From contig MKUH01000012.1 of the NCBI GenBank assembly GCA_001897745.1, forward strand, positions 62,001 through 126,000: a stretch of DNA of 64,000 nucleotides. The letters run 5' to 3'. A model generated the notes under the pieces. The model had not been told where the DNA came from, ran no database searches, and was given only the letters and a program-made list of their open reading frames with translations. This document shows, piece by piece, positions 62,981 to 64,000 of this stretch (position 1 is the first letter of the stretch; each line of letters begins with the position of its first letter). A program made the position numbers and the translations under genes. Origin of the DNA: Candidatus Accumulibacter sp. 66-26 (lineage in GTDB: Bacteria; Pseudomonadota; Gammaproteobacteria; Burkholderiales; Rhodocyclaceae).

Positions 62981-64000
62981 TCAGCCGAGAAGGCGGCGCG
63001 ACGGAAAGCGGGCGACGAAGGTGCTCCCCTTGCCCGGTTCGCTGTGCACATCCAGAACCGCCTGGTGGCGGGTCAGCACGTGCTTGACGATGGCCAGTCC
63101 CAGCCCGGTGCCGCCGGTTTCCCGCGAGCGGCTGCGGTCGACCCGGTAGAAGCGCTCGGTCAGGCGCGGCAGATGCTGCGGCGCGATGCCGATGCCGCTG
63201 TCGCTCACTGCGAATTCCCCGCAGGCGCCGCCTCCGGCGCTTCCGCCGTTTCCGCCGTTTCCGCTGCGCACACGCCAGCTCAAGCCGATATGCCCGCCGG
63301 CCGGGGTGTAGCGCACGGCATTGCTGGCCAGGTTGCCGAAGGCGCTGCGCAGTTCGTTGGCGCTGCCGCTGATGCAGGCCGGCGCATCGATGCTCAGCGT
63401 GATCTCGTGCCGCCCGCCGGAGAGCGCCTCGGCCTCGGCGACGATGCTGCGCAGCAGCGGCTCGAGCTCGACGCGCTCCTCGGCCTGTCCGGAGCCGCCG
63501 GTTTCGAGCGCCGACAGCGTCAGCAGGTCCTCGATCAGGCGCTGCATGCGTGCCGACTGCTCGCAGATCAGCCCGAGGTAGTGCTTCACCTCGGCCTCGG
63601 CGTATGCTGCATAGTCGTCGGCGAGCATTTCGGCAAAGCCGGCGACGACGGTGAGCGGCGTCTTCAACTCGTGCGAGACGTTGGCGATGAAGTCGCGGCG
63701 CATCGTTTCCAGGCGTTCGAGCTGGCTGACGTCACGCGAGAGCAGCAGGTTCTGGTCGTTGCCGTAGGGAATCACCTGCAGGAGCAGGGTCTGCCCGTCG
63801 ACGCGGTCGCTGTGGAAGACCAGCGGCTCCTCGTAGCGCCCGGCGTCGAGATAGGCGACGAAATCGGGATGGCGGATCAGATTGGTCAGGGCCTGCCCGC
63901 CGTCGGTTTCGGCGGACAGCTGGAAGTGCCCCTCGGCGCGCGCATTGATCCAGATGATCTGGCGGTGCCTGTTGAAGGCGATGATGCCGTCGGGCAGGGC
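62981..64000 (-). CDS. phoR: Phosphate regulon sensor kinase PhoR, 5' truncated
   Basis: This is the C-terminal 339 residues; the gene runs off the right edge, where phoB would be expected. A PAS domain (ALPDGIIAFNRHRQIIWINARAE) is followed by the dimerization/phosphorylation helix with FIANVSHELKTPLTVVAGFAEML, and the ATPase with NELRSAFGNLASNAVRYTP, SDSGIGIAPQHLPRLTERFYRVDRSRSRETGGTGLGLAIVKHV. The PAS-HisKA order and these motifs fit PhoR. A Gly/Asn repeat insert (63218-63270), encoded by a 9-base microsatellite, lies in the ATP-binding domain before SDSGIG. Confidence 0.88.
   Translation of the reverse strand, partial: ALPDGIIAFNRHRQIIWINARAEGHFQLSAETDGGQALTNLIRHPDFVAYLDAGRYEEPLVFHSDRVDGQTLLLQVIPYGNDQNLLLSRDVSQLERLETMRRDFIANVSHELKTPLTVVAGFAEMLADDYAAYAEAEVKHYLGLICEQSARMQRLIEDLLTLSALETGGSGQAEERVELEPLLRSIVAEAEALSGGRHEITLSIDAPACISGSANELRSAFGNLASNAVRYTPAGGHIGLSWRVRSGNGGNGGSAGGGACGEFAVSDSGIGIAPQHLPRLTERFYRVDRSRSRETGGTGLGLAIVKHVLTRHQAVLDVHSEPGKGSTFVARFPSRRLLG

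Noticed and set aside
63218-63270. Short tandem repeats as part of a CRISPR or VNTR array
   Set aside because: It is a 9-base coding microsatellite of about two and a half units inside phoR; there are no spacers.

Overview
The window is a GC-rich, densely coded piece of a betaproteobacterial chromosome. Gene content and order point to Rhodocyclales/Rhodocyclaceae (relatives of Dechloromonas, Azospira, Azoarcus or Accumulibacter): an OmpR/EnvZ pair, a riboflavin-nusB-thiL-pgpA-pncC run, recA-recX, an lptB-rpoN-hpf-ptsN-hprK nitrogen-PTS block, and a 1300-residue FAD/iron-sulfur oxidoreductase. That placement is inference from gene content; no search was run. I saw no tRNA or rRNA gene, CRISPR array, transposase or prophage. 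The DNA is mostly ordinary core chromosome with one large accessory-type operon.

Layout. 1-5.5 kb: OmpR and the start of its kinase, a divergent Spy/CpxP-like periplasmic protein, a c-type cytochrome, a TrhA/hemolysin III membrane protein, and an SLC13-type transporter with two TrkA-C domains. 5.5-10.2 kb: plsB and an EF-G-like GTPase with an altered G3 motif. 10.4-15.2 kb: ribE, ribBX (inactive-looking second half), ribH, nusB, thiL, pgpA, pncC. 15.2-21.4 kb: LexA-boxed recA with recX, then lptB, rpoN, hpf, ptsN, hprK and a psiF-like gene. 21.4-24.5 kb: a small signalling island with a secreted protein, a membrane Ser/Thr kinase, and a convergent protein fusing a degenerate class III cyclase domain to an FHA domain. 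24.5-44.2 kb: housekeeping and small-molecule genes (ttcA, pteridine-reductase-like SDR, tyrS, cca, slt, ygfA-type ligase, a PatB-like lyase, cysK, ilvA, two GSTs and others), a LexA-like repressor lacking its catalytic dyad, and a YjfB-type motility gene behind a likely sigma-28 promoter.

44.4-56.8 kb carries a complete, colinear pelABCDEFG operon. It encodes the Pel exopolysaccharide machine: PelF polymerizes, PelD/PelE/PelG form the c-di-GMP-gated inner-membrane complex, PelA modifies in the periplasm, and PelB/PelC export. The genes overlap or nearly abut. PelA keeps its deacetylase motifs and PelD keeps an RxxD c-di-GMP site. The short upstream region has phased GTGAG repeats and a -10 without a good -35, which suggests activator control. 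56.8-64 kb holds the FAD/Fe-S fusion protein, a HIT protein, an uncharacterized protein with PilZ-like motifs (a possible further c-di-GMP receptor), and the 3' part of phoR.

The most notable points are the complete Pel operon and its control region, the kinase/FHA-pseudocyclase island, the PilZ-like protein, the S24-family repressor without Ser/Lys and apparently without a leader, and the sigma-28-like promoter before the motility gene.
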